Part shown: in pieces, positions 15,274 through 17,434 of the stretch
Position numbering within the stretch: position 1 is the first letter of the stretch
How the letters are laid out: the number at the start of each line of letters is the position of its first letter
Assembly (NCBI GenBank): GCA_002352365.1
Contig: DEIJ01000110.1
Span: 1-17,434 of the forward strand
Direction of reading: 5' to 3'
Source: Dehalococcoidia bacterium UBA2777
GTDB taxonomy: Bacteria > Chloroflexota > Dehalococcoidia > UBA2247 > UBA2777
DNA: 17,434 nucleotides
Notes under the pieces: model-generated
Told to the model about the DNA's origin: nothing
Databases searched by the model: none
Seen by the model: the letters and a program-made list of their open reading frames with translations, nothing else
Translations under genes and position numbers: made by a program

Positions 15274-16008
15274 ATGATGCAACATGAGCCCAAGATGAGG
15301 AAGCTGATCGATGGGGCGGCAAAATTCGGCCTCGGCCTTACCCCAGGACAAGTGGAACAACTTCAAGTTTATTATGAGGAACTAGTAAGCTGGAACCAGA
15401 GGATAAATCTCACTGCTATTACCGATTATGAACAGGTGCAGATAAAGCATTTCCTCGATTCCCTCAGCGTAGCTCTAGTCGTGGAAATGGCCGGGGGGAG
15501 GTCAAAGTTTCGCCTTCTAGATGTAGGCAGCGGTGCGGGATTGCCCGGAATCCCATTAAAAATTGTCTTTCCCGAAGTAAAGCTAATGCTGCTAGATTCT
15601 ACAGCTAAGAAGACAGCCTTCCTGGGTTACCTCATTGATCGGCTGGAGCTAGATGAGGTTGAAGTATTAACCGGACGTGCTGAGCATATTGCCCACCGAG
15701 GAGATTATCGACAGCGTTTTAACCTGGTAGTTTCTCGGGCAGTAGGGAGGCTGGCTACTATTGCTGAATTAACTCTGCCCTTTTGCCAAATAGGCGGCAT
15801 CTTTGTTGCCTTAAAAAAGGGACATATTGATGGGGAAATAATAGAAGCCTTAAGGCCAATAAATATCCTTGGGGGCAAGCTGAGGGAGGTGAAGAAGGTA
15901 GAATTAGAGGAACTGGAAGGGCGGCGTTTAGTCATTGTGGATAAGGTCTCCTCTACTCCCCAGCTCTATCCCCGTCGTCCCGGCGTGCCACAGCGGCGTC
16001 CACTTTAA
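15274..16008 (+). CDS. rsmG: 16S rRNA (guanine527-N7)-methyltransferase RsmG
   Basis: Methylates G527 (E. coli numbering) of 16S rRNA using S-adenosylmethionine. At 244 residues it is the normal length. Motifs include WNQRINLTAITD at 40-51, KHFLDSL at 58-64, the SAM-binding LLDVGSGAGLPGIPL at 81-95, LDSTAKKTAFL, VVSRAVGRL, and the C-terminal TPQLYPRRPGVPQ typical of the family. ATG 15274 has GGGAG 7 bases upstream; ATG 15277 or 15295 are possible. It is the only plus-strand gene here. The usual neighbours of rsmG (mnmG, parA/parB) are absent. Finding it complete is the best evidence that the host is a bacterium. Confidence 0.97.
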   Translation: MMQHEPKMRKLIDGAAKFGLGLTPGQVEQLQVYYEELVSWNQRINLTAITDYEQVQIKHFLDSLSVALVVEMAGGRSKFRLLDVGSGAGLPGIPLKIVFPEVKLMLLDSTAKKTAFLGYLIDRLELDEVEVLTGRAEHIAHRGDYRQRFNLVVSRAVGRLATIAELTLPFCQIGGIFVALKKGHIDGEIIEALRPINILGGKLREVKKVELEELEGRRLVIVDKVSSTPQLYPRRPGVPQRRPL

Positions 16009-16042
16009 ACTAACCCAACAAGCCTGGTGACTATTTTCTGCC

Positions 16043-16082
16043 CGCCGAAATCGAAGGTTTTGGTCGAAGCGGCGAAATTTTT
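16043..16082 (+). terminator. Possible weak terminator after rsmG
   Basis: CGCCG (16043-16047) can pair with CGGCG (16070-16074), followed by AAATTTTT. The loop of 22 bases may hold further pairing. The short stem and long loop make this a weak candidate. It lies in the 123-base gap between the convergent rsmG and mtnP genes, where a terminator is expected. Confidence 0.3.
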
Positions 16083-16131
16083 CAAAGTTATCGGCCCCCA
16101 TGAAAAGAGCGGGCGAATTCCTCACGGGGAT

Positions 16132-16995
16132 CTACCTTAGGTATTTTCTAATCAACGGGGCCAAGTCTTCCTTTAGTCGGGGCGGGATGTGTCTTGATGG
16201 GGTAATAATGGCATCCCTTAAAGCAGTAGCACAGCCGCATTCTCGCTTTTCAGGGATACGAGAAGTAGCAATCTTTATGATCCTTTTGGCGGCGTCTGTG
16301 TTGCGCCGTAGATTAGCCACTACCATCTTGGTAGTTACCATGTCGTAGCTCTCATGCCAACAATCATAATCGGTGACGCCAGCAAGAGCAGCGTAACAGA
16401 TCTCAGCCTCTCGGGCTAGCCTGGCCTCGGGAAGAGCAGTCATCCCAATGAGACTAGCCCCCCAAGAGCGATAGAGGTTCGACTCTGCCTTGGTAGAGAA
16501 TAGTGGCCCTTCTATCACTACACAGGTGCCCCCCCGGTGCACCGTGTTGCCAGCTTCCTCAGATGCGTGGTAAAGGATTTGGCTCAAAACAGGGCAGAAC
16601 GGTTCAGCAAAACCGACATGAGCTACCAGCCCTCCCTCAAAGAAGGTATTCACCCTGCTTCTGGTGCGGTCGACAAGCTGATCGGGGATAACCAGATCTA
16701 GCGGCCGGATTTCTTCCCTTAAGCTGCCTACCGCATTGACTGAAATTATCCACTCTACACCAAGACACTTCAAGGCGTAAATGTTGGCTCGGACTGGAAG
16801 CTCAGTGGGACTGAGCCGATGCTTCCTGTCGTGCCGGGCTAAGAAGGCAATCTTCCTACCTTCAAGTGTACCCACAATGATAGCATCGCTTGGCTTGCCG
16901 AAGGGAGTTTCCAACCAGATTTCCTCTATATCTGCCAAGCCCTCCAACTCGTAAAGCCCACTCCCGCCGATGATGGCTATTTTTGCTTCAGACAT
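16132..16995 (-). CDS. mtnP: S-methyl-5'-thioadenosine phosphorylase
   Basis: Cleaves methylthioadenosine with phosphate to adenine and methylthioribose 1-phosphate, salvaging a by-product of polyamine or SAM metabolism. At 287 residues it has the typical length. Motifs are IIGGSGLYEL at 8-17, FLARHDRKHRLSPTELPVRANI at 51-72, EGPLFSTKAES at 162-172, IGMTALPEARLAREAE at 183-198, and TDYDCWH at 208-214, whose Asp209/Asp211 favour 6-amino purines over hypoxanthine. The C-terminal GCATALRD...SRHIPP is family-typical. One oddity is VNAVGSL at 86-92, with Asn87 where Thr is common. The ATG has AAGG about 4 bases upstream. It follows the partial thiolase by 19 bases and is probably co-transcribed with it; no metabolic link is obvious. 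Confidence 0.95.
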   Translation of the reverse strand: MSEAKIAIIGGSGLYELEGLADIEEIWLETPFGKPSDAIIVGTLEGRKIAFLARHDRKHRLSPTELPVRANIYALKCLGVEWIISVNAVGSLREEIRPLDLVIPDQLVDRTRSRVNTFFEGGLVAHVGFAEPFCPVLSQILYHASEEAGNTVHRGGTCVVIEGPLFSTKAESNLYRSWGASLIGMTALPEARLAREAEICYAALAGVTDYDCWHESYDMVTTKMVVANLRRNTDAAKRIIKIATSRIPEKRECGCATALRDAIITPSRHIPPRLKEDLAPLIRKYLR

Positions 16996-17014
16996 CGGTC
17001 CTTATCGTAATCCC

Positions 17015-17434
17015 TTATTGAGGGAGCCCATAGACGCATACCGCGCACATGAACATGCCCGGGCCACCACCCTGGTTATGAACCATCCCCATCCTGGGAT
17101 TCTTCAACTGACGGGAGCTATCCTCTGCCTTTCCCTGAAACTGCTTATATATCTCATAACTTTCCCTACAGCCACTAGCACCGATGGGGTGGCCGAATGA
17201 TTTCAATCCTCCGCTTAGATTGATAGGAATCTCCCCCTCCTGGGTCCAGGCACCAGACTCAATATCCTCTCTAGCATGTCCCCGCTCACAAATTCCCAGA
17301 GATTCGCAAGCGATAAGCTCAGAAATAGAGAAGCAGTCGTGGTTTTCGACAAGATCGAGCTCCTTACGGGGGTTGTTGATCCCTGCTTGGGCATAGGCTT
17401 CTCTACTAGCGTAATACGTTTCATCCCAAAAGGT
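17015..17434 (-). CDS. Thiolase-family protein, C-terminal part (cut by window edge)
   Basis: The last 139 residues of a thiolase, open at the right edge. Visible signatures are VENHDCFSISELIACESLG, matching the HD-x-F-x-x-x-E segment, NLSGGLKSFGHPIGASG, the thiolase signature with its catalytic His, and the C-terminal VHNQGGGPGMFMCAV. The HD-F and GGxPG layout is closer to SCP2-type or archaeal-type thiolases (acetyl-CoA acetyltransferase-like) than to classic FadA. It would condense or cleave acyl-CoA in the cytoplasm. Archaeal-type enzymes often work with a DUF35 zinc-OB protein and HMG-CoA synthase; neither is in the window. The stop is TAA at 17015-17017, 19 bases before mtnP. The nucleophilic cysteine lies outside the window, so activity cannot be judged. 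Confidence 0.88.
   Translation of the reverse strand, partial: TFWDETYYASREAYAQAGINNPRKELDLVENHDCFSISELIACESLGICERGHAREDIESGAWTQEGEIPINLSGGLKSFGHPIGASGCRESYEIYKQFQGKAEDSSRQLKNPRMGMVHNQGGGPGMFMCAVCVYGLPQ

Noticed and set aside
1..17434. CRISPR array, tRNA or rRNA gene, insertion sequence, prophage or defence system
   Set aside because: No regularly spaced repeats, no tRNA or rRNA sequence recognised, and no transposase, integrase, nuclease or toxin-antitoxin gene among the supported proteins.

Overview
This is a gene-dense bacterial window with almost every gene on the minus strand. A complete rsmG places it in a bacterium. My best guess for the lineage is an uncultured, anaerobic Chloroflexota (Dehalococcoidia-like) or a neighbouring phylum. 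That rests on the style of the family-5 substrate-binding protein, a TreT-type trehalose synthase next to GlgC, and a glycosyltransferase/methyltransferase pair otherwise familiar to me from Actinobacteria. The sequence alone cannot fix the phylum. No RNA gene, insertion sequence, CRISPR array or prophage is visible.

Region 1 (215-5688, minus): a four-gene operon in the order degenerate TreT-like protein, treT, glgC, pyk. GlgC makes ADP-glucose and TreT can join it to glucose to give trehalose. The first gene is a TreT paralogue in which the donor-binding and catalytic positions are replaced, so it is a pseudoenzyme candidate. Pyruvate kinase is last.

Region 2 (5875-10196, minus): a tight six-gene operon in the order nadK, ArgA-like GNAT acetyltransferase, a 145-residue unknown protein, Nudix hydrolase of the ADP-ribose pyrophosphatase type, family 4 glycosyltransferase, SAM methyltransferase. 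Genes overlap or nearly touch. NAD kinase plus the Nudix enzyme suggest a pyridine-nucleotide theme. The last two genes look like a glycoside or glycolipid assembly pair.

Region 3 (10295-15225, minus): a dipeptide/oligopeptide-type ABC importer in the order secreted binding protein, permease B, permease C, and one OppD/DppD-type ATPase. No OppF-type second ATPase is present. A hairpin between binding protein and permeases overlaps the only ribosome-binding-like sequence of the first permease gene.

Region 4 (15274-17434): rsmG is the only plus-strand gene and is transcribed divergently from the importer from a 48-base gap in which the two -10 elements overlap. It converges on mtnP (methylthioadenosine phosphorylase), which follows the C-terminal part of a thiolase that is cut by the right edge.

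The most interesting observation is the tandem TreT pair, one copy with intact and one with dismantled active-site motifs. The rest is mostly ordinary metabolism with some unusual architecture.
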